Shown here: piece by piece, positions 45,417 through 54,823 of the stretch
Numbering within the stretch: position 1 is the stretch's first letter
Layout: the number at the start of each line of letters is the position of its first letter
DNA from: Geomonas anaerohicana
GTDB lineage: Bacteria; Desulfobacterota; Desulfuromonadia; Geobacterales; Geobacteraceae
Assembly (NCBI RefSeq): GCF_016458305.1
Contig: NZ_JAEMHL010000005.1
Coordinates: 124,001 to 188,000, forward strand
DNA length: 64,000 nucleotides
Direction: 5' to 3'
Made by a program: the position numbers and the translations under genes
The notes under the pieces: generated by a model
The model's database searches: none
What the model was told of the DNA's origin: nothing
What the model saw: the letters and a program-made list of their open reading frames with translations, nothing else

Positions 45417-46936
45417 TTCAGTTTTGCCAGCTCCCGTACCAGCGGATCCACCTTGCGGTCCGTGATGAAGATCCTGCCTCCCTTGGCGTCGTTGAGCATC
45501 ACGCCCGGCATGCGCACCCCGTACCCCTTCTCCCAAAGCGACCACAGTTCCTGCTCTCCGTAGCGCCCGGCGACATCCAGACGGTTCAGCAGCTTGTCGG
45601 ACAGGCTCTGCAGGTCGTCGTGGTCCTGGACCGCGATCACCTGGTACCCCTTTCCTTCCAGGAGATTGGTGAGCGATTCGCCCATCGGGTCCCCCTGGAA
45701 ACGCGCCAGCACGTAGCGTTTGCCGTTCTTCTCGAAGTAGCGGTACACCGGGATCTCCAGCCGCACGCCGTTGTTGTCGTCGGCGTAGAGGTCGATGCTC
45801 CTGTCGGCCTGGAACCGGATGCCGAGGGCTTCCAGCAGCGCGTCCGCGATGCCCCTGGGGTCCTTCTCCGGGATCTGGTACAGCACGCTGTCATCCGGCC
45901 TGCCGGTGATGATGGGGGCGGTCGAGGGGGTCTCCACCAGCTTGAAGCCGTGCGAGGCGAGCAGGCGGACCAGCGCCTGCGGTGTGGCCGGCCGCTTGCC
46001 GGGGACCTTGAGCAGGGTGATGTCCTGGCGCAGCAGGCTGTCCTGGTTCTTCTCGATCTTGAAGTCGGCCTGGACGATTACCTTGCAGTCGGTGCCGAAG
46101 TCGACCAGGAAGTCCTCCTCGAAGGAGTAGAAACGGGCGGCGTTCAAGAGGGCGCGGTAAAAGGCACGGGGATTGTCGGGGCGCTCGGACACCACGCTCA
46201 ACTGCGGGTTTTTCTCCTGAAGCAGCGACTTGACCAGCGGTGGTAGGGTGGCCCCTGCGTCGACCAGGATGGTGCCGCCGTCCTGGGACGCCAGCACCGG
46301 GTAACGCTGCGGGTCGAGCGAGAGGGAGAAGGCGCTGGACAGGTAGTCGAGCTGCGCCTTGCTGGAGGGGGCATTCGGGACCAACTGCGGCCAGACCTGT
46401 GCCGCGTCCTGTACCGCCTGGGGATTGCCGGCGGCAGGCTGCACGCCAGTCGCCTGCGCCGCGGGCGCCCTGAAGTGCATCATGGTGGCGCCCTTCGCCT
46501 CGGACGGGGTAGCTTTGCCAGGTTTGGCGGCTGCGACCTTGGCGATGCGCCGCGGCTTGGCCTTGGCGACGTGTTCGGTCGCTTCCAGGGGGATGAGCAG
46601 CGTCGTCCCCACCCGCAGCCTGCGGATGTCGGTGAGGTGATTGGCTGCCTGGACCCTGCGGGCCACTGCATCGGCCCGGTCGCCGGTGATGCCGTACTCC
46701 CTGGCCAGCACCCGGTACAGGAAGTCGCCGCGCTTCACCTTGTAGCTGACGGTTCCGGATGCCTTGGGCGGCGCCGGTTTCGCCTTCGGGGCGGGCGCCG
46801 CCGGCATGGGGTATTTCTTGGCCAGCGCCGCGGGTTCAATTTCGAACTTCTTGTCGATGGCATAGGAGGTTAACGGGAAAGCGCTCAGCAGGATCAGGGC
46901 CAGGCCCAGTTGTTTCTTGTCCAGACAAACCAGCAT
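45392..46936 (-). CDS. LysM-domain envelope protein with large C-terminal region
   Basis: 514 residues from the ATG at 46936, six bases after GGGAG. Signal peptide ending TSYAID, Pro/Ala-rich segment, LysM-like domain (about 50-115: VSYKVKRGDFLYRVLAREYG...RVGTTLLIP), a linker, and about 330 C-terminal residues that I do not recognise. That part repeatedly mentions PGV and ITD(R)KVDPLVR near the end. It probably attaches to peptidoglycan. It is convergent with the rubrerythrin-like gene and downstream of the Pro-rich protein at 47015. Confidence 0.75.
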   Translation of the reverse strand: MLVCLDKKQLGLALILLSAFPLTSYAIDKKFEIEPAALAKKYPMPAAPAPKAKPAPPKASGTVSYKVKRGDFLYRVLAREYGITGDRADAVARRVQAANHLTDIRRLRVGTTLLIPLEATEHVAKAKPRRIAKVAAAKPGKATPSEAKGATMMHFRAPAAQATGVQPAAGNPQAVQDAAQVWPQLVPNAPSSKAQLDYLSSAFSLSLDPQRYPVLASQDGGTILVDAGATLPPLVKSLLQEKNPQLSVVSERPDNPRAFYRALLNAARFYSFEEDFLVDFGTDCKVIVQADFKIEKNQDSLLRQDITLLKVPGKRPATPQALVRLLASHGFKLVETPSTAPIITGRPDDSVLYQIPEKDPRGIADALLEALGIRFQADRSIDLYADDNNGVRLEIPVYRYFEKNGKRYVLARFQGDPMGESLTNLLEGKGYQVIAVQDHDDLQSLSDKLLNRLDVAGRYGEQELWSLWEKGYGVRMPGVMLNDAKGGRIFITDRKVDPLVRELAKLNGYRQETR

Positions 46937-47014
46937 GCAGACTCCCAAAAAAGTGGTTGACGCGGTGTGCGACGGCATGACGGCAGCAGCATTGATGACG
47001 TCGAGGTTGTGCCT

Positions 47015-48517
47015 TTACTTGTGCCCCAGATCGGGGAGCTGCAGCACGATCCCCACGATGTGCGGATCGGACGTGCGGTAGATAGCGATTTCGGCGCCAT
47101 TTCTGGCCTTCCTGGTTTCGATGGTCAAGCCGTTTTGTGTCTTCGTCTCACCGTCAGGAGGCAGATCGGCCCCGGTTGCTTCCTTGAAGTACCCCCCCAA
47201 CATGGGCTCGCTGAGATCGGTCTCCCCCTCCGACAGTACCTGGATCGCCCTGATTTTCCCCTGCTCGCGGTAGATCCTGAACTGTTTCCGGTCGCCCCGG
47301 TAGAGCTCCCACCCGGGATGCGCTGCGGCGTAGGCCACATCGGCGGGGACCTTGGGGACGAAGCCGGGGAGATTGCCTGCCGCCTGCACCGCGGCCGGTG
47401 CTGGGGCTGGGGCTGTCGGCGCCGTCGGCGCTGCCGGTGCAGACACCTTGGCTGTCGGGGCTAGGGAACGCAGTGCGGTCGGCGCCGGTTCCGGCCTGGA
47501 GCCCTGCCAGACCACGACACCCAGTGCAAGCACCAGCACGCCTAATACCGCAACGCCCGTGCGGCTTCTACTGTTCCTGCTCCCCCCGGGCCGGGATAGC
47601 GGCGCCGCATCATCACCTTCCAGGGACTCGCCACAAAGTTCGGGCGGCTTGCGGTAGATCTGTTCCGGGGTCGGGTACAGGGATTTCGGGACCCGCCGTG
47701 CGGGCGTTGCCTGCGGCGGCTCCTGAGCTGCCGCAGGGGCAGGTGCCGCCTGTGACGGCTCCTGGAACACCGGCGGGGCAGGCATCGCCGGGGGAATCTG
47801 GATTGCCTGCGCGACCTCGTTCGCCGGGGGGGGCGGGGGCGCCGACACATAAGGCGCGGGCTCCGCTTCCGGCGACCGGCGCGCCGGCGGTTCCGGCTCG
47901 GTTACGAAAAAGCCGATCTCCTCGGTGAACGCGTTTTGTCGTTCATTGTCCGCAGGCGGGACCGGCGCGGCTCCTTTTCCCGGCGTTGAATCCGTCTGGG
48001 CCTGGTCTGACCATAACGGGGCCAGGTGCGGTTCGAAAGCCGCGTCGTCAAAATCTGGGATCTCGAAATCGGCCTGGTCGTCCAGGGCGAAAAGGTCGGG
48101 AAGCTTGCCAAAGTCTGAAAGGTCGGAAAAGTCGGCCGCGGCCTTGGGCTGCGCACCAGGCAATACTTCGCCATTCAGCAACTGCATGACCTCGCCGCTC
48201 AGACGCGTGGTGGGCAGGGTGAGGCTGAAAGAGCAGGCAAAAACGGCAGGAGGAGAGGGCGCCGCCCCATCGGTGAGCAGGATCAACTGCAGGTCGGGGT
48301 CGGCGACCAGCGCCCTGGTCTGGGCCGCGATCTCCTCTCCGGGGATGCCGTCGAGGTCGCTCTGGATGAAGACGTAGCGAGGCTGCTCCTTGGGCAATCT
48401 GCTGATGGCACTGGGGAGGTCGGTCTCGAAGGTAAGGCTTTTAGGAGACTGAATGCGCAGGCTTTCGATAAGATCGAGTGCACGTTCATCACTGGCTATG
48501 AAGAAGATCTCAGCCAT
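47015..48517 (-). CDS. Proline-rich single-helix membrane protein with a receiver-like N-terminus
   Basis: 500 residues. The first 110 have a receiver-like beta/alpha pattern (MAEIFFIAS, RYVFIQSDLDGIPGEEI, LQLILLTDG) but lack a clear acidic pocket. Residues about 120-310 are acidic then proline-rich. A membrane helix (VAVLGVLVLALGVVVW) lies at about 325-345, and a small folded domain of about 120 residues ends the protein, presumably outside the cytoplasm. This arrangement is like FimV-type or spore/pilus hub proteins but no family is certain. Confidence 0.6.
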   Translation of the reverse strand: MAEIFFIASDERALDLIESLRIQSPKSLTFETDLPSAISRLPKEQPRYVFIQSDLDGIPGEEIAAQTRALVADPDLQLILLTDGAAPSPPAVFACSFSLTLPTTRLSGEVMQLLNGEVLPGAQPKAAADFSDLSDFGKLPDLFALDDQADFEIPDFDDAAFEPHLAPLWSDQAQTDSTPGKGAAPVPPADNERQNAFTEEIGFFVTEPEPPARRSPEAEPAPYVSAPPPPPANEVAQAIQIPPAMPAPPVFQEPSQAAPAPAAAQEPPQATPARRVPKSLYPTPEQIYRKPPELCGESLEGDDAAPLSRPGGSRNSRSRTGVAVLGVLVLALGVVVWQGSRPEPAPTALRSLAPTAKVSAPAAPTAPTAPAPAPAAVQAAGNLPGFVPKVPADVAYAAAHPGWELYRGDRKQFRIYREQGKIRAIQVLSEGETDLSEPMLGGYFKEATGADLPPDGETKTQNGLTIETRKARNGAEIAIYRTSDPHIVGIVLQLPDLGHK

Positions 48518-48681
48518 TCAATACCCATTACTTCTGAAGGAGGTGAGTAGATCATGCCTGGAAAACCTGATGTAGCCGTACAGCTTGAATCTGAAGTGTT
48601 GGACGCTGTTTGTTTTTAATATAAAAATAAGCAAACGTCAAAATTATTTTAGACTAATACGCTGAGTAAGTGCTCATGAGG

Positions 48682-49449
48682 CTAGCATTTTTGATTAGCA
48701 GTAGGGCGATAAAACTGTATGGCATTTGTGCAGAGAACTTTGCGGGCAAGATCTATGTCGAGCGTGTCGATTATGAGAGTGAGGTCCTGGTCGCGGTAGG
48801 GGCGCGGCGCACGGGTGGAAGGGAGGTCGGTGCCGAACATGAGGGCGTCGGGGTTGGCGCGGCAGATGTCGCGCACGGCGCCGGCCACGTCGAAATCGAC
48901 CCTGCCGAAGCCGGTTGCTTTCACGTGGACCCCGCGCTCCACCAGCGCCAGCAGGTCGGGCAGCCCGCTTGCGGAGAGCCCGAGGTGGTCGATGCTGACC
49001 GCGGGGAGCTTGGCCAGGACGGGTGCCAGTTCCGGAAGTTCCCGGGCGTCGACGTAAAGCTCGACGTGCCAGCCGGCAAGTTCGTGGACCCGGCGTGCCA
49101 TCAGGTCCAGGTGCTCCACCTTTTCGGACCCGCCGCGCTTGATGTTGAAGCGCACCGCGCGTACCCCCAGCCCGTTCAGTCGCAGCACCTCTTCGTCGCT
49201 CACGTCCGCCGGCAGTTGGGTCACTCCCACGAAGCGCGGTCCCAGCGCGGCCAGCGCGTCCTCCAGGTAGGACTGATCCAGGGCCTGGAACGAGCCGGAG
49301 ACGATGGCGCCACCGGCGAGGTTCATCGTCTCCGTGCGGCGCAGGTAATCATGGCAGGTGAAGTCGTCGGGGAGAAAACCCTGGTTTTCCACCAGGGGAA
49401 AGCGGCGGTCGATGATGTGGAAGTGGCTGTCGAAGACGGGAAGGTCCAT
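48682..49449 (-). CDS. Amidohydrolase-2 family metal-dependent hydrolase
   Basis: 255 residues with the TIM-barrel amidohydrolase signatures: metal ligands in FDSHFHI (HXH), a histidine in SIDHLG, and the catalytic aspartate in MFGTDLPS. The family includes 2-pyrone-4,6-dicarboxylate lactonase and decarboxylases of aromatic acids; the substrate is not evident. Downstream of the DUF2721 gene on the same strand. Confidence 0.88.
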   Translation of the reverse strand: MDLPVFDSHFHIIDRRFPLVENQGFLPDDFTCHDYLRRTETMNLAGGAIVSGSFQALDQSYLEDALAALGPRFVGVTQLPADVSDEEVLRLNGLGVRAVRFNIKRGGSEKVEHLDLMARRVHELAGWHVELYVDARELPELAPVLAKLPAVSIDHLGLSASGLPDLLALVERGVHVKATGFGRVDFDVAGAVRDICRANPDALMFGTDLPSTRAPRPYRDQDLTLIIDTLDIDLARKVLCTNAIQFYRPTANQKC

Positions 49450-49470
49450 CTGCTGCCTCCTCCGGCGCTC

Positions 49471-49938
49471 TCAGTGGCGCCGGCTTGCATCCTGGTTGGG
49501 ACCGATCTGGAGACTCGCCTTGGCGATGAAGATCTCGCGCAGGAAGCAGACCAGCCCGGACACCATGAGGATCATACCAACGATGAAAAAAAGTGCGACC
49601 GGAAGCGAGATGTCGTAGCGCAGGTAGTCACCTATGAAGAGCATGGCGATGACGGTGCAGACCAGGACCGCGGTGGCGGTGCACAAAAAGATGGCGTGGC
49701 CGATCAGGTCGGCGCGGCGCTTGAGCACGGCGAGGGCGGCATGCAACCGCGGGAGTGCGTCGGGCTCGGCGTGCTCCAGCTTGGACTCGTGGAATCGGGC
49801 GCGGTCGATGACGCGCGCCAGCCGGTTGGTCATCACGCTCAGCATGGTGCCGATGGCGGTGAGCAGGAAGACCGGGGCGACCGAGAGCTGGATGACGTGG
49901 GCCATGGTGCCGATGGTTTGAGAATCGCGCAGCATCAA
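49471..49938 (-). CDS. DUF2721 membrane protein
   Basis: 155 residues with three membrane helices (about 17-38, 78-100, 108-130) and an RLARVIDRAR segment after helix 1, which characterise DUF2721. Function unknown. It lies 21 bp upstream of the amidohydrolase gene in an apparent three-gene operon. Confidence 0.85.
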   Translation of the reverse strand: MMLRDSQTIGTMAHVIQLSVAPVFLLTAIGTMLSVMTNRLARVIDRARFHESKLEHAEPDALPRLHAALAVLKRRADLIGHAIFLCTATAVLVCTVIAMLFIGDYLRYDISLPVALFFIVGMILMVSGLVCFLREIFIAKASLQIGPNQDASRRH

Positions 49939-49960
49939 TGTATCTCCTTGTGGATCCTCT

Positions 49961-50449
49961 TCAGGTCTCGAAGCGCTGTTCCAGTTCCGTTCTGAACTGG
50001 TCCATGTCGATCCCCTTCAACCTGATCAGGTCCTTCATCACGGGATCGAGCATGGCATTGGCGGTGTTGAGCGCCGCCCTCTTGGTGCGGATTTCCCGCA
50101 GCGCCCGGTCACGCCCCTCGCTGGTCAGCAATAGGTCGGAGCGCTCGTTGTAGAAGCGGTGGATCAGGAAGTTCCTTGCCCTGAGCGCCTTTCTGAGCGC
50201 GTGCACCGACTCGTCGGTGAAGCCCACCTTCTGTTTGATCTCCTCCATGAGGCGCCCCATGGTCTGGGCCCCCAGCGACTCCATCGAGCCCCGGAACTCC
50301 TCCTCGGTCAGGTCGCCGTCGCTCAGGTCGATCAGCAGCGTAACGATGAAGGAGATGTACAGTTCGATTCTCTGGCAGTCCTGGACCGCGGCCCCCATTT
50401 CCAGGTAGATGGGGTTCAGTGCTGTGAGGTCGATTCTGGTTTCCTGCAT
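49961..50449 (-). CDS. Small helical cytoplasmic protein, function unknown
   Basis: 162 residues from the ATG at 50449; the longer open frame passes through repeat sequence and is not coding. Predicted all-helical with a central RNFLIHRFYNER motif, like that of small proteins with HEPN-type RX4-6H helices (here R-N-F-L-I-H). HEPN proteins include RNA-cleaving toxins, but this motif is only suggestive. First gene of the operon with the DUF2721 and amidohydrolase genes. Confidence 0.7.
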   Translation of the reverse strand: MQETRIDLTALNPIYLEMGAAVQDCQRIELYISFIVTLLIDLSDGDLTEEEFRGSMESLGAQTMGRLMEEIKQKVGFTDESVHALRKALRARNFLIHRFYNERSDLLLTSEGRDRALREIRTKRAALNTANAMLDPVMKDLIRLKGIDMDQFRTELEQRFET

Positions 50450-51021
50450 GGCGGCACCTTCTGGCGTGCTCCGGCCGGGAGCGGTCGGGTGATGAATCCA
50501 ATAACACAATTCTTGAGCGCCATAAACAGGTATTTGCGGGGTGCCATGCGGGATGCCATGCGGGGGGGCTTGTGAGTGAGCGAGTGGCAGCCTCCATGTC
50601 CCCTCTCCCTTTGGGAGAGGGTGCCCGAAGGGCGGGTGAGGGTGAACTTGCGGCCTCACCCACCCCCCGTCCCCCTCCGTCAAGGGAAGGTGGACGGCCA
50701 CTGCACCCGCCAAACCGGGCAACCCCGTGGGCGTCCAAGCGCCGCCCGTGCCCCACGTCCTCCCCTTTGCGAAGGGTAGACAGAGGGGATTTGATCCCTG
50801 GCGCAGCTAGTATAGGCCGGCCGAATTTCCGCGGCTGGTGCCGCGCACCAGCGACGGCGCCCGGGTAACTGCTTGAACCTCCACGATATTTCATGTGTCT
50901 TGCCGCTGCCGCATCCTCATGTGCACCCTTTCGTTCCCCCTTTCAGGGACGACGGGGGAGACCTGCGCTGCACAATGCCGCGTGGTCACTATGCTTTTTT
51001 ATGTGCGAGAGAAAAAAACTC
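50450..51021. other. Long gap with repeats, no gene seen
   Basis: Contains a REP-like family 2 unit and C-rich blocks (50594-50690), then GC-rich sequence with no frame that looks coding. The rightmost part becomes AT-richer and leads into the RNase E/G promoter. Confidence 0.6.
50594..50690. repeat. REP-like element, family 2 (second copy)
   Basis: CCCCTCTCCCTTTGGGAGAGGG followed by TGCCCGAAGGGCGGGTGAGGG, closely matching the reverse complement of the right half of the element at 30679-30790. C-rich blocks follow in the opposite orientation. Confidence 0.8.
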
Positions 51022-51030
51022 TGCTATAAT
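51022..51030 (+). promoter_or_regulatory. Extended -10 promoter of the RNase E/G gene
   Basis: TGCTATAAT is a perfect extended -10 element; the -35 is poor. The start would be near 51038, giving a leader of about 160 nt. Confidence 0.65.
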
Positions 51031-51056
51031 CACTCGGTTTTCATTAACCTTGCCAG

Positions 51057-51076
51057 CCCCGGATGCTTATCCGGGG
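51057..51076 (+). other. Hairpin in the RNase E/G leader
   Basis: An 8-bp stem CCCCGGAT-GCTT-ATCCGGGG in the 5' leader. In E. coli, leader hairpins let RNase E regulate its own message; a similar role here is inference. Confidence 0.45.
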
Positions 51077-51196
51077 ATGCATATAAAAGAAGACACGACC
51101 GGCCGCTGCCGGCGTGAAAACAAACTGGGCGCGGAAGGTGCCTCGGTCCCTAGATGACCGGCCCCGCAGCCTCAAAGGAAAGGGAACAGCGAATAT

Positions 51197-54004
51197 ATGT
51201 CAAAGAAGATGCTGATCAATGCGCTTCACGCTGAAGAAGCGCGGGTGGCGATCGTCGAAGATGGCCGCCTGGTGGACCTGGATGTCGAAATCGCCGGCAA
51301 TGAACAAACGCGCGGCAATATCTACAAGGGGGTGGTGGTCCGCGTTGAGCCGGGCCTGCAGGCCGCCTTCGTGGATATCGGGCTCAAGAAGCTCGGTTTC
51401 CTGCAGATGGGGGAGCTGCACCCGGAGAACTGGAAGTGGCGTGAGGACATTCCCGAGGAGCAGCGCCACCGCCGTCCGCGCATCCAGGAGGTGCTGAGAA
51501 GGGGGCAGGAGCTGATCGTCCAGGTGGAGAAGGGGGAGCGCGACAACAAGGGCTCGGCCCTCACCACCTACATCTCCCTGCCGGGTCGCTACATGGTGCT
51601 GATGCCGGGGAGCGACTCTGCCGGCATCTCCCGCAAGGTGGAAGCGGAAGGGGAGCGCAAAAAACTCAAGGAAATCATCGCCGAGATGACCATCCCGGAA
51701 GGGTACGGCTACATCATCCGCACCGAGGCGATGGGACGCACCCGCGAGGAGCTGCAGAAGGACCTGGACAGCCTGGTCGCCCTGTACGAGGGGATCAGGG
51801 AGCAAGGGACGGTAATGAAGGGCGCCGGCATGGTCTACCAGGAGTCCGCGCTCATCATCCGCACCATACGCGACTACTTCTCCGCCGACATCGACGAGGT
51901 TCTGGTCGACAGCAAGGACGTCTTCAAGGACGTGCGCGACGCGCTCAAGGAGATCGACCCGGCCTTCGAGAAGCTGGTCAAGATGCACCAGGAGAAGCGT
52001 CCCATCTTCTCCCGCTACCAGTTGGAAGAGCAGATCGACCTGATCTACGAGAAGAAGGTGCCGCTGAAATCCGGCGGGTCCATCTTCATCGAACCCACCG
52101 AGGCACTCGTTTCCATCGACGTCAACTCGGGCAAGTCCACCGGCGAGAAAGGGGTCGAGGACACCGCCTTCAAGACCAACCTCGAGGCAGCCGAGGAGGC
52201 GGCGCGCCAGTTGCGCCTGCGCGACCTGGGCGGGCTCATCGTCATCGACTTCATCGACATGCGTGACAGAAAGCACAACGCCGAGGTGGAGAAGACCCTC
52301 AAGAGCGCGCTCAAGGCGGACAAGGCGCGGGTGAACGTGGCGCGCATCTCGGAGTTCGGGCTCCTGGAGATGTCCCGCCAGCGCATCCGCCAGACCCTGA
52401 ACCAGGCCAGCACGCTGGAATGTCCCCACTGCGACGGCCGTGGCAAGGTGAAGTCGGTCGAGGCCATGGCCCTTTCCTTCCTGAGGAAGGTGCACGCCGC
52501 TGCCGCCAAGGGGACCGTCGGCGAGGTGATCGGCAGCCTGCCGCTCGAGGTCGCCTACTATCTCTTGAACCGCAAGCGCCACGAGCTTTCCCAGATCGAG
52601 AACGACTACGACATCGAGGTCACGGTGAAGGGGAAACCCTCCTACCTGTTGAACCAGATGGAGCTGGAACTGGTCAAGCGTGAGAAGCTGCCGCAGGAGG
52701 AACTGCCCCAGGAAAAACCGCAGGGGAAGGCGCCGGCCAAGGAAGAGCAGGGCGCCGAGTCCGCCGACGGGCGCAAGAAAAAGAAGAAAGGGAAGAAGGC
52801 CCAGGAGCCGGAGGCCGCGGTGCATGCCGCCGAAGCTGCTCCGGTCGCTGCACTCGCTTCGGTCGTCGAAGAGACTGCCGGCGCAGTGGACGCGGCGACG
52901 CCGGAGGCTGAGCCGGAGGAGCACAAGAAAAAGCGCAGGCGCAAGCGCAAGCGCGGCAAGGGCGGGGCTGCCGAGGCGGGGGGCGAGCACGCCGCTCCGG
53001 AGGCGACGGCCGAAGTCGCAGGCGCAGCCCCGGCCGAGGTTTCCGAGCCGAGTGCCGTAACGGAGCAGCCCGCGGCGCAGGGCGCCGAGCAGGCGCATCC
53101 TGAAGGCGGCGAAGAAGTGAAGAAGAAGCGCCGCCGCAAGAGACGGCGCGGCAAAGGGGGGCACGACGCCCACGCGGCAGAGCTGGCGCAGGGCGAGGTT
53201 CCGCAGGCGGTAACCGCCGCGCCGGTGGAGGCCGCACCGGTTGCCGAGGCCTCTGCCCCGGCAGCAGATGGGGCCGAGAAGAAGCCTGCCCGCAAGAGAC
53301 GTGGGCGCGGCAAGGGAGCCGCAGCCGAGGGCGCGCCCGAGGCGGTGGTTGCCGGCGTAGCGGCTAACAGCGCCCAGGCCGAGGCGCCTGCCGTGCAGCA
53401 GTCCCTGCCGGGTGAGGCCGCGCCTGCTGAGGCAGGAAAGCCCGAGAAGAAAGCCCGTGCTCCGCGTAAGGCAAAGGAGGCCGCTGCAGCAGCCGAAGCA
53501 CCGGCGGCCCCGGCGGCACCCGCCGCACCGGTTGTCGAGCCTGCCGCGGCCGAGAAGAAGCCGGCCCCGGCGAAAAAGAGAAAGAGCGCCAAGCCTGCGG
53601 CAGCAGAGGCGCCGGCAGCGGCTCCCGTCGTAGCAGTCGCGGCCGCGCCGACTGCGGACCCTAAGGCCGCCAAACCTGCCAGGAAACCAAAGGGAGCCAA
53701 GGCAGCGCAAGAGACGGAGCCCAAGGGAGCCAAGGCCGAACCGGCCCAGGCGTCCGCAGAGCCTAAAAAAGCCAAGGCCGCCAAGGAGCCGAAGCAGCCT
53801 AAAGCTGCCAAGGCACCCAGGGCGCCCAAGGAATCCGGCGCGGGCGCCCCTGCTGCCGAGGCAAAGCCTGCCGAGGCGGCCCCGGCCAAGGACAAGGCTC
53901 CCGCCAAGCGCGCCAGGAAAGCGGCTGAGCCAGCCTCCGTGGCCGAGGAGAAGCCCAAGAAGCCGCGGGCTCCGCGCAAGAAGAAAGAAGAGACGCCTGC
54001 CTAG
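51197..54004 (+). CDS. rne: Ribonuclease E/G with a long low-complexity C-terminal tail
   Basis: 935 residues. Residues 1-510 are the catalytic core: S1 domain (about 35-125), 5'-sensor/RNase H-like region, and the DNase I-like active site with metal ligands in SIDVNSGK and IDFIDM, then the zinc-link CPHCDGRG. This is near the RNase G length. The remaining 420 residues are disordered, rich in Ala, Pro, Lys and Glu, with several KKKRRRKRKR-type basic patches that likely bind RNA or degradosome partners. The assignment as E rather than G rests on the tail. Confidence 0.9.
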   Translation: MSKKMLINALHAEEARVAIVEDGRLVDLDVEIAGNEQTRGNIYKGVVVRVEPGLQAAFVDIGLKKLGFLQMGELHPENWKWREDIPEEQRHRRPRIQEVLRRGQELIVQVEKGERDNKGSALTTYISLPGRYMVLMPGSDSAGISRKVEAEGERKKLKEIIAEMTIPEGYGYIIRTEAMGRTREELQKDLDSLVALYEGIREQGTVMKGAGMVYQESALIIRTIRDYFSADIDEVLVDSKDVFKDVRDALKEIDPAFEKLVKMHQEKRPIFSRYQLEEQIDLIYEKKVPLKSGGSIFIEPTEALVSIDVNSGKSTGEKGVEDTAFKTNLEAAEEAARQLRLRDLGGLIVIDFIDMRDRKHNAEVEKTLKSALKADKARVNVARISEFGLLEMSRQRIRQTLNQASTLECPHCDGRGKVKSVEAMALSFLRKVHAAAAKGTVGEVIGSLPLEVAYYLLNRKRHELSQIENDYDIEVTVKGKPSYLLNQMELELVKREKLPQEELPQEKPQGKAPAKEEQGAESADGRKKKKKGKKAQEPEAAVHAAEAAPVAALASVVEETAGAVDAATPEAEPEEHKKKRRRKRKRGKGGAAEAGGEHAAPEATAEVAGAAPAEVSEPSAVTEQPAAQGAEQAHPEGGEEVKKKRRRKRRRGKGGHDAHAAELAQGEVPQAVTAAPVEAAPVAEASAPAADGAEKKPARKRRGRGKGAAAEGAPEAVVAGVAANSAQAEAPAVQQSLPGEAAPAEAGKPEKKARAPRKAKEAAAAAEAPAAPAAPAAPVVEPAAAEKKPAPAKKRKSAKPAAAEAPAAAPVVAVAAAPTADPKAAKPARKPKGAKAAQETEPKGAKAEPAQASAEPKKAKAAKEPKQPKAAKAPRAPKESGAGAPAAEAKPAEAAPAKDKAPAKRARKAAEPASVAEEKPKKPRAPRKKKEETPA

Positions 54005-54018
54005 ATCATGAGGATGCA

Positions 54019-54801
54019 ATGAGGACACTCCTGTTCGCCGTCATCGTCCTTTGCTGTGCCCTCCCTGCCGCGGCGGGAACGCTGGAAGAGCTGACACCGT
54101 ATTTTTCTACGCAGTACTTCACCTGGCAGGAGCGCATCAACGGCAGGAGACTCTTGAAAGAGGAAGGGCCCTTGTTCTCGGCAGGGGTCCGGGTGGGTGC
54201 TGTCACCGATACCGCTTTCACCCTGAGAGCCAAGGGGGAACTGTTCGGGTCCGAAGTCCGCTACCGCGGCGAGACGCAGGCACCCGATCCGGCCCCGATA
54301 CATACCAGGGTCACCTACCTCGGCACCAACGGTGAAGCGGACTTCGGCTACCGGTTGCGCTCCGTGGCCGGCGACCTGGAGCCCTTCGGCGGCATCGGCT
54401 ACCGCTACTGGCTGAGGGACCTGCAGGACTCCAGCACCGCCGATGGCACCCGGGTCTACGGCTATACCGAGCAATGGACCATGGGGTACGCCCGGGTGGG
54501 AGCCCGCACCGCAACCACTGCGGCCGGGATGAAGCTGACCGCCTGCGGCGGCGCGAAATATCCCTTCTACGTGGGCAACACCGTCGACTTCGCCGGCAGC
54601 GGCGAAACCACCTTCCGCCCCAAGGGGAGGTGGAGCGGGTTTGCCGAGGCCGGCGCCCGCTATCGCTCCTTGAGCATGAACCTCTTTTACGAGGGGTTCC
54701 GTTTCCACCAGTCCGATCTCAAGATGGTGCAGGGGACCGCGTACTTCCAGCCCGACTCCTCCTCCGATATCTTCGGGGTCAAGGTGGGGTGGACCTTCTA
54801 A
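54019..54801 (+). CDS. Outer-membrane beta-barrel protein
   Basis: 260 residues with a signal peptide ending PAAAG. The mature part alternates polar and hydrophobic residues in short strands with aromatic belts (YRYWLRDL, GYRLRSV, EAGARYRSLSMNLFYEGF) and ends in a terminal phenylalanine (KVGWTF), as expected for proteins folded by the BAM machinery. Function unknown. It follows the RNase gene by 14 bp. Confidence 0.8.
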   Translation: MRTLLFAVIVLCCALPAAAGTLEELTPYFSTQYFTWQERINGRRLLKEEGPLFSAGVRVGAVTDTAFTLRAKGELFGSEVRYRGETQAPDPAPIHTRVTYLGTNGEADFGYRLRSVAGDLEPFGGIGYRYWLRDLQDSSTADGTRVYGYTEQWTMGYARVGARTATTAAGMKLTACGGAKYPFYVGNTVDFAGSGETTFRPKGRWSGFAEAGARYRSLSMNLFYEGFRFHQSDLKMVQGTAYFQPDSSSDIFGVKVGWTF

Positions 54802-54823
54802 CTTCCGACACTACGGTTTCTTC

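Noticed and set aside
48600-48670. AT-rich dyad GTTTG...CAAAC near 48610-48640 as an operator
   Set aside because: The arms are only five bases and the sequence is AT-rich; more likely just the promoter region of the gene at 47015-48517.
51200-54028. 942-codon open frame opposite the RNase E/G gene
   Set aside because: Caused by extreme codon bias; the plus-strand protein has catalytic motifs throughout its first half.
54802-54823. Fluoride riboswitch upstream of crcB
   Set aside because: Only 22 bp separate crcB from the preceding gene and no riboswitch core is visible there.
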